Source: Camarhynchus parvulus (taxonomy: Eukaryota > Chordata > Aves > Passeriformes > Thraupidae). From it: DNA of 64,000 nt. The first letter of the stretch is position 1. Each line of letters opens with the position of its first letter. The DNA lies in contig NC_044591.1 of the NCBI RefSeq assembly GCF_901933205.1, forward strand, positions 3,383,501 to 3,447,500. Direction: 5' to 3'. Below are positions 45,756 to 57,279 of this stretch, piece by piece. Under the pieces are notes generated by a model. The model worked only from the letters and a program-made list of their open reading frames with translations. It had not been told where the DNA came from and searched no databases. The position numbers were made by a program, and so were the translations under genes.

Positions 45756-48012
45756 GTATTTCATTGGTAACTCAAGCCAGTTTTGGCTTCCATTTGTTGG
45801 TTTAGATTTCTGGGTTTGTACTTGTGTAGTTTTTGGAGTGTACTTAGTGTAGATTTACTCATATTCTTAATAAGAGTCACAGAAACCGATTTTTTCTGAC
45901 TTGTGGTGGCTTGAAGGAAAAAAACAGCAGTGAAAAGCACATTTACCTCCAAAACAAGTTGGTACACTCTCTATACACATCACTTACATGACAAAGCTCC
46001 ATTTTTGCAGGATGATGTTACCTGGATCTGTGAAGAGGCTCAGGCAGTGTCTGAATGTCACAGTTCATGTTACACCTGTATTTATGGGCAGAACTGTGTT
46101 CATGGAGCCTTTGCAGCCTTGGAAGGCTGTTTGTACAAATGAGGTTGCTAAATGGCAAGGACTTTGGAAAGGAAAATGAGCTGGAAATTAAAACTATGCT
46201 TGAGACACGTCTGAAAGCCAATTGGGGTAAAAATTCTGTATTTTCAACTTAAAAAGCCCCACTCAGATATAGACAGTACAAACCTGGGAGCACAGAGCAG
46301 CAGTTCCACAATAAAAAGGCTGTGTGTCTATGGTGTCAAGTAATTCCATTTATTTTACATCAGTGCAGGGTTTTTAATCATAGATAATCTATCATGATCA
46401 CAGAATAAATCTTAAACCTCCTTTAAAAAAGGAAAACCTTTTGCCAAGCTGATCTGGTTTTTGTTAGATGAAGTACTGCTGTCAGATTTGGATAAATCAA
46501 GAGCTAAATTTTTGTGCTTCTTGATTTCATTCTTCCCTCGTGTTCACATTTTCCATTTGAAACGTGTCCCAGTGGTTCTGTGGTTTCACACTGTCCTTCT
46601 ATATGCTATTAAGAGTCTGATACTGTTGCCTTCTAAGTTCTGCCATGGACTAAGCTCAAAGGAATTGGGTTTCTGGTTAACATCCAGCCTGACAGCAAAG
46701 ACTGCATCAGGCCTTTTACAAAAAGCTGCATTTTGATGTCTTAGGGCTTTCCCAGGGTCTTACAACAGTGTCACGAGTAAAGATATAAAAATGTCTCACT
46801 GAGTAATTCTAAATTCTAGGTAGCATCCCTTTCTAGATTCAAGTGTAAAAATAATTGTTTTTATAAGCAGAACTTTAAAGAGTGCTCTAGGGGCTCTCTA
46901 GAATTCAAAGGATGCAGTTTCACCTATGTGGTGCTTGTTCCACCTGCTGAGTTGTTTTCATACATGTTAGAATTTGTCATTTGTTGTAATTTTTCTTGGT
47001 TTTCCTCACCTATCTGTGTTTAGAAGCCAGATCTCTCAATATCTTAGGCTGCTTCAAGAGAGAACAATGCAAAAATACCCCATGTAAACAGGAAAGGAGT
47101 TTGTTTGGAAAGGAAAGATCATGTTTGTTAACCTGACTCATCTTACCTTCTCTTTGGTGCCTTTACTGACTTTTAGGCCAGTGAATATTTACCTATTCCT
47201 TCTGACTAACTCCTCAGTCCTGATAAAACTTCTAAGACATAAAAAGAACTGGGCAAACACAAGAATTTTGTCTTTAAGGATCTTAAAATTAGAGAAAAGT
47301 CCTGAAATCCTACTAAACCAACGTGACATCAATTTTGACACAAACTGAACAGCAAGCTAATGCCTGTAACAAGTTTGCACTGGAAACTTGTGAACTAGCT
47401 TAGAAAGGAAATCTCAGGATTAAATATTCCCTGAATTCCTTCTAACAATGTCTTTTTAAAAGAATTCCTTACATGCAGCTGTAACTTCTTTTCAGAGGGA
47501 GAGGTTCACTAATACATACTGGGGTGAAATAATTCAGGGCCTCTGACTGTCTAAAGTTTCTTCAAACTTGGCAGTTTTACAAAGGATATCAAATAGAAGA
47601 GGAATATTAGGAAGAGAATAGTGGTGTCAAAGGCAAACAATTTTGACTGGGAGGCTAGGCTAGGTCAGGTGTATGAACTGATGTGGGGAAATAAGATCAC
47701 ACTAAAATCAATAAACCCCAACCTAGATGTTACCTCACAGAATATAAAAGTAGCATTAATTTTTGCTTTTGTTTATTTTGTTTTGTTTTTTAAAAATCAC
47801 TCAAGTTAGTGTACCCCCACAGGTCTGGATGGAGTAGGGTTGGGAGGGACTCAGCAATTTATTCCCCAGCTCAGTCAGTTCGTTTGCATCAGAATTGGAA
47901 AGGTGACTGTGATGACAAGGTGCAGGTCTGCCGAGTTAAACTGAATTCCATGTGATTACTTAAATGGATTTCATTATCTTCTTATCCTTAACACCTTATC
48001 TGTCTATCTATC

Positions 48013-48088
<76 letters not shown>
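48013..48088 (+). repeat. (ATCT)n microsatellite, 19 copies
   Basis: A pure ATCT (GATA on the minus strand) tract in the spacer upstream of the first AADACL4-like gene. Confidence 0.96.
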
Positions 48089-48089
<1 letters not shown>

Positions 48090-49408
48090 AATTTTAAACC
48101 ACATAATTCAATCATCTGCACCTGCTGGGCTCCACTGAAGTTAAGGATTAGACCTTTTACCTTAAGAATCCAGTCTGGTCACTCATCATCCTGTATTTTA
48201 TCTCTTATGACTCACTTGTTTACTCATTCCACACAGCTAAATATTTTTTTAACCCACTGACTAGTTCACATTGAAGTTTCTTGCTCTTTGCTGTAACACA
48301 TATTTTATATAAATGGAATTTTTCTAAGCAGATATATTTTGTCTGGTTTTTTAAAGTGTGCAAGAAAACATGGAAAGGACTCACCTTTTTCAGTGTATAT
48401 GTCTCTGAGGGAATACACTACAGGTTGGTTAGCCAAATGCAGAATCCTGTGGCTCATAAAAAGGAGTATTTCTCTCTATGGCCATGATTACAAGCTTTTA
48501 TAAGGGTTTTTTAATGAAATATTGGGGAGATTAGTGGGGATAAAGAAATATTTCAGTGTTCAGAGAATAAGCACAGGTTGTACTGCTTATGTCAAGCTGA
48601 GCTAATGCTTGTTTGCTTTTTAATGTTACCCAAACAAGTTTTGTCCAGACACATGGTGGACAGAAATACACAAAGTTACACTTGGTGACTCATTCCTGCA
48701 CTGCCATCACCTCCTTTGGTGCAAGTTTTGGATACCATATGCTCTGATCACACCTGAATTACAACCAGTGATAACACAGAGTCCTCTTGGAAAACACAGC
48801 AAAATATGGAGTTGTAAAGAGATCAAAACCTCTCCTTTAGTAAGAATCAGCGCAGCGGGTTAGGGCCAAAATTCTCCAAGTCAAGGAGAAGTTTCCCTGT
48901 GCTAGCACAGCACCATTGGTGAGCCCAGAGCCCCTTGCTGCACACTCAGGCTGGTAAATAACTGAGAGGTCTATGTGGATCTCCAAAAGCAAAATTCTTT
49001 GAGACTGAGTTCAGAATGCCTGTTCTAACTGTTCTGGCCAGCTGTCTGCCTCAGCAAGTGAGCAGGGGAAAAGATCAGCACTAAGCAAAAAGCCTTGGGA
49101 TCATCCTTCAGACCTATTCCAAGAGCAGAACCTCTACAATTCCTGACCATGGAGACTGCAGCACAGCCACTCTTCCATAGGCTCTGAGACACTCACTGGT
49201 ACACTTGCAAAACATCCCAGAGAGCTTTTCAGGCACATGAAGCGGAGAAAAAATAAACCCATTATACAAAAGAAAGGTGTTTCCTGGAAGTGACTGTGCT
49301 ATGTGTGAGCTTGAATCATGGCAAGTGCACTTGTCACAGCCGGATGTTTGCAGGCTTCCAGCACCTGCCAGCCCTGCCTAAAGGAGAAGGGCAGGGGGAA
49401 TTCAGGGT

Positions 49409-49462
49409 ATGCAAATTATATGCAAATGACCGCTCTGTGGAATCAGTCTGGAGGATATAAAT
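49409..49462 (+). promoter_or_regulatory. Promoter of AADACL4-like gene 1: two octamers and a TATA box
   Basis: Two perfect ATGCAAAT octamers start at 49409 and 49420, exactly 11 bp apart, followed by TATAAAT at 49456-49462. The ATG lies 50 nt after the TATA box. The octamer is the POU-factor (OCT) site. Spacing and order suit a real promoter, but function is inferred. Confidence 0.6.
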
Positions 49463-49511
49463 ACTGACAGAATCACATCAACCAATGTCTAATTATTCCC
49501 ACCAAAGAACA

Positions 49512-49679
49512 ATGGAATCCTGTTATATTCTGGTTTTAATAGCAGGAATTTTAGTTGCTTTTGTACTGCTGGTTTTAATTGCAACTGATCATTTCTTCAA
49601 GGGGAAGATTCCTTCTGCTGTTGACCAGCCAGCAAAGCTCCGTCTTTATCACTGTTTGTACACTCTGGTGGAAATTCTG
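49512..49679 (+). CDS. AADACL4: AADACL4-like gene 1, exon 1
   Basis: It encodes residues 1-56: the signal anchor (YILVLIAGILVAFVLLVLIA) and the family segment DQPAKLRLYHCLYTL. The donor is GTGAGT; the intron is phase 0. Confidence 0.92.
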
Positions 49680-52600
49680 GTGAGTTTATCATGCTCTGGG
49701 ATACTGGGATTTTCAGAAAAGGCAACACCTGAGTATGAATCTAAATAGTGCAACTACACGTCATGGGAAACACACAGTAACACAGATTTAAAGGCCAAAG
49801 GTTGATTTGGTTTTTGTTACCATATATAAAGCAGCCAGGATGAGGTGAGTTCTTTCAATACTGAGATATCCATTCTTATGCTGCAATTGTATATTTCCAT
49901 AATGAAATGATTGGCCCTGTGGATGACAGGAGGGCTGTTCATAATTTACATGAATAATAATAACCCAAATTGCTATGTCTAAATGCACTCTGATATCTGT
50001 AAGGCAATTTCCTACATTCTGAGCTATTTGCAGTAATTTTCTTACCCTTGTTTCTGTTCTTATTCTGCAGTGACTGAATTACAGAATACTAGTTAAATAC
50101 CATAGAATCAGGTAGGTTGGAAGACACCTCCAGAAGTCATCTAATTGAACAGGTTTAGGCCTGTTATCACCTATTATCTAAGCACCTGTAAGCCAGACTC
50201 ACTGTGCTGTGGGCTTTGCCATCACAGAAAGAAACAGCTTTCACCCAAAAAGCTTTCAAAGTAGGCAACAGCAGTATGTAGGAGCAGCCTAAGCCCTGTC
50301 ATGTCTGGCACGTAATATGTCAAATGAAAGCCTGCAGGAAAATCAGAGTGGTTTCTTTGATGTTTGTATGAAGCTTACCTGAATTCCCTAATCCCCAGTT
50401 TTACAGAAAGAGCACAGGAACTTGGCCCCACATCCCGAGAGGTGATTTGGGCCATTACAATCTATTAAAGACTGAAGTAGGTTGCTTGAACTTACACAGC
50501 AACATTCACCAAATCCAGTGGTTGTCCCTGATTCTCCAGTGGTACTTTTCTGCCTTGTCTGCCATGAAAGAAGAGGATGCTGTCCTTGCATATCTCATCC
50601 TGCTCTTTGTGTTATGTTATATATAAACTTAATATAATAATATGACAGTAATATTATAATAGGACAATGTTATTAAATTCTCTAATTGATGGGTGAAAAG
50701 ATTCTTCAGCTGATACTTTTAACCCATTTATACAGCTTTTAAGTGTTTGGAGATTAGATTCACCCTGTGGTTTCTGCCACCATTGCATGTGCTTTTTCAA
50801 ATGCAAGGCAAGAACTGTGGCCAGCCATTTGTCTCTTCAACTACCCTAAGCACTCCTGGCATTGCTGGTAGAGTGTTATGAAAAAACTCCAGATAATCTC
50901 TGGATCTTTGTTTCTAACTGATTTTCTCCCTCTTTCATGCCTCATGGTGATTTCTTTTATTACTCCACACCCAACTTGTTTATTGCAGACTGGTTTAGAT
51001 TATTAGGACGAAAGCATCTGTCATACACAGGTTGAAAAATACAATTTACACAAGCAGAGCTAGTCTTCAGTTTGTAAGGAATTGATACAGAGACTTCTGT
51101 GGCTTAGAAAAGAACAACAATACAATTTGCAAATGGGTTGTGATGACTATCATCATTACAGAAGAATGAATTGCAGTAGTCCAGAAGGGCATTTAGGTCA
51201 CTAGGTAATAGGAAGGGAAATGTTGTTCTAGCAGGAAATACATCCATTACAATATGTGTTCAAAGGAGGATTTCAGTGTGATCTTTAGACTTTCTTAATT
51301 ATCAGCAGTTGACTGGCCTTGAATAAGGCCATTTAATAAACCTTCCTTGTCTTCAGAATATTTGTTTTTTTGCTGATTAGATATAAAAACTGACTGTAGG
51401 GTCATTTATGAATAGCTCTGAGATCTTGAAAAAGGCAGTGGTTTCACTAATGGAGGAGGAGATGAGGTTCAGAACCATTTTCATCAGTTCCTCCCTTGGG
51501 CCAGCAGCCCCTCAGTAATGATCCCAGACACAATGGTTTTCTTACAGCTTGTTCTCACTGACCCCATGGAGGGAATTCTGTTCTCTCTGACCCCATGGAG
51601 GGAGATGACCCAACACTGTTAAATCAGCCAGCCTTGCCCACAGACTGGCCTGTGGTTTTTCCCCCAGTATGATAATCCTGTCATGAGGGACATTTTCATC
51701 TGAGGCATCTGAAGTACAGTTTATCATGGAGATGAACAGACACCTCCAGAGGATGATTTAACTCACCCAGAATTGGAACCATCCCCAAGAAATGCCTCCT
51801 TCTATTCACTCATTAGGAAAGAAGCCTCAGGCCTCCCAGCTTCCACATCTGAGCAAATGCCTGTTCTTACCTGTGGTAAATCCAGATCACAGGAACTAGA
51901 GGGTATTTATATGATACATTTAATGGAACAAGTATTACAACATTCTTCCCACAATAACAAAGATGTAAATTTTCATCTTCTTAACCAAAATCCCAAAGAC
52001 AGTTATTTGTGGGAATCTTAAAAACTAGAAAATAACCAACCCAATTATGCTAAAGACAGTGTAGGAAAAGGTAGCTTGTGGCCTTTACAAAGTGGGAAGA
52101 CTTGTATTCCCTATAGTAATGTCTCATTTTCCTGTTTTATCTATCTAGGCAAAGAATTTAAACCACTTGGGTATCATCAAGGAGCACACAATTATCAGGC
52201 TGATCACGGAGGGACTCCCAGCATGGCAGGATTCCCAGCTCTTCATTAAAGATCTGCATTTTGATGGGGTACCCATGAGGATTTACCTCCCAAGAGAACC
52301 ATCTGCCAGCAAACGGAGAGGAGTCGTCTTCATCCATGGAGGATGTGGCATTTTTGGAAGCATCAGTAAGGAACTGAAAGAGAAATGTGACTATTTAGCT
52401 TTTTTAACTGCCTGTTTTTAAAAACTCCTGACCCTGAGAAGTGATTGAAGCTTCGTTTGAGAGGCTGGAGATAGAAAACACTTAGTGCTTATTTTTAATT
52501 TTTTAAACTCTCTAATCTGCACTTATTTAGTATTTAAATTATTTTTTATGGGATATAGCAGTCTTTATCACAGAACCATTGGGATCATAAAATGGCTTGG

Positions 52601-54653
52601 GTGGAAGTGACCTTAACTATAATCTTTTTCCACCTCCTGCCATGGGCAGGGACATCTTTCACTATCCCAGGTTGCTCCAAGCCCCATCAATCCTGGCCTT
52701 GGACACTTTCAGGGGTGGGACAGCCACAGCTTCTCCAGGAAACCTGTGCCAGGACCTCAACACCCTCATAATAAAAATGTGTTCCTAACATGGAAACCAA
52801 GTCTATCTTCTCTCAGTTTAAAACCACTGCCCATTTTCTAATAGTAAAAATCATAATAATTCCTTATTTTCCACACAGATCAATGATCTGTCTAAATTTA
52901 TGAATTCTACAACAAGTCCTGATGACCAAAACTCTAAATTATTTTTATTCTAGAGAAAATCTGGGTACTCACTAAATAGGCAAGGGGCTGACAAGATATT
53001 GTGGTAATATGTCATAAAAATATAAGGGACAATATTGACTGAAGTTTTCTAAGATGTTAATTACCTCAACAACATTTGTGCTTCAGGAAGTTATGAAAGA
53101 ATTTGCCGGTACATAGCCAGAAAATCTGATTCAGTGGTTTTGTCTATTGGGTAAGTGAAATTCAACCATTGCTAATCCCAGAATTAGAGAACTCTGCTGC
53201 TTTCCCTCTGCCTCCCACACACCCCTGAACTTACATTTCTTTGAATATAAGATAAGAAACAAAGCTCTAGTGCTGTCTTCCCCACACTGCTGTTATGTGG
53301 GAGCAAGCACGTGCTGTGGAATGGCAGTGGAAATACCTGAGCCAGGGTTAGAGTTACAGGTTTGGTCATTGTACATCACCATCACCACAGAAATCATTGC
53401 CTTTGTTTGATAACAAGAAATTATGAGCCAAATATAAGATTTTAATATTTTAATGTATATTTAATATATTGAAATATAATACATATTTTAATATTTAATA
53501 TTTTTATTTAAAATCATCTGGGATTATTTTAAAGAGTAAATAATGAGTTTAAAATTCAGTATTTTTTAAAACCAGCATGGACCCCTGTTTCCTATCAAAA
53601 ATGTGTTGATTATGGAGAATAACTGATGGCCTAAAGAAATGTTAATTTCCAACAAGTTTTTTCATGGAAAACTTTACTATTAAGGGATTTTATTAAGTTG
53701 GGAGGAATTGGTTTTGAGAAGGGAGGAAAAGTTGTTCTAGTTTGCTTCAACATATAAAAACCTTTAAACTAGATGTAATTAATGCTGCAATTAATATTGG
53801 TTTGGGGGAGTTTTTGCATGGGATGTATTTCAGATGAGACACTCAGAATGTGTAACACCAGCTGCTTTTTCTACCTCTCAGGTATAATTTAGCACCTGAG
53901 CACAGGTATCCAACCCAGACTCTGGAATGTCTCAGTGCCACCGTGCACTTCCTGAAGACTGCAGACACCTACGGGGTGGACCCCGCTCGGATTATTGTTT
54001 GTGGGGACAGTGTAGGGGGCACATTTGCTACCAGTGTTTGCCAAGAACTTGGGCACAGGACAGATATCCCAAAGATTCGTGCCCAGGTACTGATCTACCC
54101 ATTTCTCCAAGCACTGAACTTCAATCTGCCATCTCACCAGAAAAATGCTGCCGTTGCCTTCCTGTCCCGGGACCGCACTGTCCATTTTATTCTCAAATAC
54201 CTGAATAAGGATAGCTCTCTGAAAGAACCAATTCTGGCCGGTTCTCATGTTCCTGAGAGTATAAATTTGAAATATAGGAAATGGATAAATCCAGATCTTA
54301 TTCCAGACGAGTTTAAACTGGGCTATAAACCACCACTCCCCACTTTGTTTTTACCTCAAGTCCATGAAGAAGTGAAAGAGCTGTTTGAACCCCGGGTGTC
54401 CCCTCTGCTGGCAGAGGATGCTGTTGTTTGTGGTCTCCCTGACACCTGTATTGTCACTTGTGAGCATGATGTGCTCAGGGATGACGGGCTGTTGTACAAG
54501 AAACGCTTAGAGGACAACAATGTACATGTGACCTGGCACCACGTGGAAAAAGGCTTTCATCCTGCAGTGGGATTTTTTGGATATGGTATTTTCTCTTTCC
54601 CGTCATCAAGTACTATAATGAACCATGCTGTAAACTTTATAAAAGGTTATTAA
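49512..54653 (+). CDS. AADACL4: AADACL4-like membrane serine hydrolase (four exons, complete)
   Basis: Exons 49512-49679, 52149-52365, 53087-53150 and 53882-54653 join to 406 residues plus TAA; human AADACL4 is 407. Residues 5-25 form an N-terminal signal anchor, expected to place the hydrolase domain in the ER lumen as in arylacetamide deacetylase. The oxyanion-hole motif is HGGCG (from residue 119), the nucleophile elbow GDSVG holds Ser193, and the other triad members are Asp346 (CEHD) and His376 (GFH). This is the hormone-sensitive-lipase-like alpha/beta hydrolase family; the physiological substrate is unknown. The start at 49512 is preferred over an in-frame ATG at 49485, because the TATA box at 49456 places transcription onset at about 49485 and the hydrophobic anchor begins right after it. 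The symbol is by family and synteny; this tandem family may not be one-to-one with human. Confidence 0.93.
49680..52148 (+). other. Intron 1 of AADACL4-like gene 1
   Basis: It is 2.5 kb and phase 0. Apart from a short CR1 remnant at 50101 I see nothing in it. The open frame at 51773-52021 has no recognisable domain. Confidence 0.85.
50101..50160 (-). mobile_element. CR1 3'-terminal fragment
   Basis: CATAGAATCAGGTAGGTTGG and the following GAAGACACCTCC read as the complement of a CR1 3' end. It lies in intron 1 of the first AADACL4-like gene. Confidence 0.65.
52149..52365 (+). CDS. AADACL4: AADACL4-like gene 1, exon 2
   Basis: At 217 bp it encodes residues 57-128 plus one base. It includes DSQLFIKDLHFDGVPMRIYL and the oxyanion-hole motif HGGCGIFGS. 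The acceptor ends CTATCTAG and the donor is GTAAGG. The length is identical to exon 2 of the second gene. Confidence 0.93.
52570..52842 (-). mobile_element. CR1 LINE fragment
   Basis: The ordered segments CATGGGCAGGGACATCTTTC, AGCCCCATCAATCCTGGCCT and GGGACAGCCACAGCTTC are antisense CR1 3' sequence. It lies in intron 2 of the first AADACL4-like gene, antisense to it. Confidence 0.85.
53087..53150 (+). CDS. AADACL4: AADACL4-like gene 1, exon 3
   Basis: This 64-bp exon is too short for an open-frame scan. It completes Arg129, encodes SYERICRYIARKSDSVVLSI, and ends with two bases of a Gly codon. The acceptor is TGCTTCAG and the donor GTAAGT. Confidence 0.92.
53430..53520 (+). repeat. AT-rich TTTAATAT repeats
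   Basis: Irregular TTTAATAT/AATATTT units in intron 3 of the first AADACL4-like gene. Confidence 0.7.
53882..54653 (+). CDS. AADACL4: AADACL4-like gene 1, exon 4 (catalytic)
   Basis: It encodes residues 150-406, starting GYNLAPEHRYP. It contains GVDPARIIVCGDSVGG (Ser193), IRAQVLIYP, CEHDVLRDD (Asp346), LLYKKRLED and KGFHPAVGF (His376), and ends NFIKGY with TAA. The acceptor is CTACCTCTCAG. The reading frame continues upstream through the splice site, without an ATG of its own. Confidence 0.96.
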
Positions 54654-54897
54654 ATCATTTTCTTGCATAGAAAGAGTGTGATTCAATTAAATTATTCCAT
54701 TAAATTATTCAATTAAGTATTTACTAGCTATTTGCCCATTAGAATCAAGGCAAGAACTGATGACATTAGCATAGTCTGCTGAATTCTGATTTTTACTTGC
54801 TTACTTAGGAATGTGATGTTTAGAGTTTTTTTTGTAAGCTTGCTTTGAGGCTCTCTTCTTGCATTGTAAGAATTTTTGTTCTCTTCATATGTCAAAG

Positions 54898-54903
54898 AAT
54901 AAA
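54898..54903 (+). terminator. Candidate polyadenylation signal of AADACL4-like gene 1
   Basis: A canonical AATAAA lies 245 nt after the stop codon. ATTAAA variants occur nearer, around 54685-54705. Confidence 0.5.
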
Positions 54904-56631
54904 AATTCATCATAACAATAACCATTCTAAATGTGTAAGTTAAAAACCCATGCAGTGTGTGAGTAATTAGGTATGTGCACATGCATGCACATCGAAAATC
55001 AGCGTGGCAATACCTCTGGAGAGTGGAGATTCCTTCCCTACTTCAGGGATGAGTAGTAACCACCATCAGAGTATCTGTACAGATAAACAATAGATTTGCA
55101 TTTATGTTTCAAATCTGAAGGAAGGAATTGGGTGTACTTACAAACCTGATTTTAAAGGGAAATGGGGGACAGGCAGGTTGGTACAGTCCACATGGTGCAT
55201 GAGATGGATACCAGGAGGTACCTGAGACTGCAGCAGAGATGAAGTGAGGGAGAACTGCTCAAAAATAACTGACTATCCTCTAAATGATATCCTATAAAGT
55301 TCCTTTCAGAGCAGCATTTGATTGTATTCAGCTTACCTGGCTTTTGGGGAAAAAGGATGTAAATAGCATGGAACCTGCCAAATAATTTCTGTGGATATCC
55401 AAAGCCAAAGAAAAACCTGAGGTCAATTGTTATCTTGCTGTAATTGTTATATTGCTTATTAGGAGAGATCCACCCTTGCTAAACACAGATGCCAAAAATA
55501 ATTGCCAATGCATAGCAAAATAGCTGGGCATACAATGCCTAGGAATTGTAAAATGTTGAAATGTTGTGCAACCACCTTGCCTTTATAAAATCCATGCACA
55601 CATGACTGTGGAAAGAGGTTAATACATGTCTACTCCCTGCCAGGCAAGCTGTGAGTAGGAAGAAGACTGTGGGCTTAATGTTCCATGTTGTCACCATGTT
55701 AATGAATGCTGGTGACAGGTGAGCTGGTTCACATCTCTGCAGCAACAAGTCACTACTCGAAGGTTCTCATTCTCCAGCCCCTCTCAGCAAAATGAATGCA
55801 TATTTCTTCATGCTCTGTTGACACAACAAAGAGTTCATTTCTTTTGTTTTTCCTGTTCCAGGCAATTTGCTCTTCAAGCAAAGAAATGCTTCCAGGGGTA
55901 AATAATGTGATAGTTCCAAATGTTCCACTCTTTGAGGACTTCAGGATCTGCTTTGGTTATGAAGAAAAAGGTTGGGTTACCAGCTCACACATTAGTAGCT
56001 GAAGCTGGGCCAAGAGTCTGTATCTGCTATAAGAGTGTTGCAAGAAGTTTAATGATATTGGAGAAGTTGGAGAAGGTTGGCAAGTGCCAGACCTAAGGAG
56101 GTCTGTACAGTTCCACCTTGTATTTTGTAAGTTATGAGATGGTCACAGACAATCTCATGCCATTTTACACACAGTTTAGTGCAGCATTATACTCCTTGCC
56201 AGTTCAGCTACGCAATACTTTTCTCTCCTTTATCAGTCTCTGGAATTATGCCTTATTTCTGGGTCAATGTCCAAACTTGACACAGATCTACTCCTGAGAT
56301 TTTTCCATGGTCCTTTATCCACTGGTCTTTAATTTACTACAAATAATAACAAATTTAGCTTTATCATATGTCAGCAGCATTATTAGTTCTCTTGATCACA
56401 CAATTCTTTTTAATTATGGGCTATAACCATTGAGTGCAGATGGGTAAGCAGAGAACAGCAAATGCTGAAATAATGTATTCTTTGTTTCATCATGACTCCC
56501 AGATTTTCTAAACCTTAAGAAATCACATAATCTAACTGTCTCTATGGAACTTCCTGTACTTTAATTAATTTAATTAATTACAAATCAGCTATGTGTCGTG
56601 CATTGCCAAGATAGAATGTTTGAAGACATAG
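54904..56631. other. Spacer between the AADACL4-like genes, left part
   Basis: Nothing recognised, apart from TTAATTAA-type low complexity near 56562-56580. Confidence 0.75.
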
Positions 56632-56636
56632 TCCCC

Positions 56637-57274
56637 TGTCTTGGTTTGGAAAGATAGGTGTGTGCTAAGGAAGGCAGCAGCCTCCCCTGAAATGGAAAAT
56701 GTAAACCCCCTCCCTCTGAATTGCTATAAATTTTAAATTAAGGGGCTCTCAGGCAAAGATATGGGAGCAGGAATAACAGTTCTTAATAGGGAAGAAAATA
56801 AAAGGATAAAATAAACAATGCAGTACACTAGAACAACACTGACAGAGTCAGAACCCAACCTGACACCCTGTGGGTCGGGGTGCTGGCAGCAGTCCCATTG
56901 GAATTGTGGCTCAGCCCTCCTGCAGTGTCAGGGGTGGTTCTGCTGGAGCAGGGATCCTGGAGAAAGGTGCAGTCTTCCTCTGAAGATCCAGTGGAAGAGG
57001 CAGCTGCTGTTCCTCTGGGGAATCCAGTGGAGAAGCTGTGCTGGTGTTCCAGAATCCCCAGATTATATCCAGGTAGCAATGCTTGGCTCCTCCCTCTGGG
57101 TGGAGCATCTCCCAATGGGATGCTGGAGTTCTTAGCCATGCAGTGACATTCAATGGCCTCTTATCAGCAGGTGTCTCCCCATTGTGCAAGAGATAAGGAA
57201 AACTGCCCAACGAACAGAAGACAACTGCCATACAGATGGCAAATAGAATACAATTTGCTTGACAATCCATGACA
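56637..57274 (+). mobile_element. Solo LTR of the same endogenous retrovirus family
   Basis: This 638-bp element runs from TGTCTTGG to CCATGACA, giving near-perfect inverted termini, and is flanked by the 5-bp target duplication TCCCC (56632-56636 and 57275-57279). AATAAA-type signals lie around 56800-56815. It sits between the two AADACL4-like genes, in their orientation. Open frames across it on both strands are by-products of the LTR, not genes. A 5-bp duplication is typical of ERVL-like elements, but the family is not certain. Confidence 0.92.
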
Positions 57275-57279
57275 TCCCC

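Larger units (their letters stand above)
42781..49408. other. Spacer between divergent DHRS3 and AADACL4-like gene 1
   Basis: It contains one CR1 3' end (45655) and the ATCT microsatellite. No other gene is supported; open frames of up to 105 codons lack recognisable domains. Confidence 0.75.

Noticed and set aside
49485..49511. Upstream in-frame ATG of the first AADACL4-like gene
   Set aside because: It sits at the predicted transcription start, 29 bp after the TATA box; the ATG at 49512 directly precedes the signal anchor.
56818..57146. Open frames near 57 kb that recur around 16.5-16.9 kb on the opposite strand
   Set aside because: They looked like a duplicated gene, but both lie within solo LTRs bounded by TGT...ACA and 5-bp target duplications.
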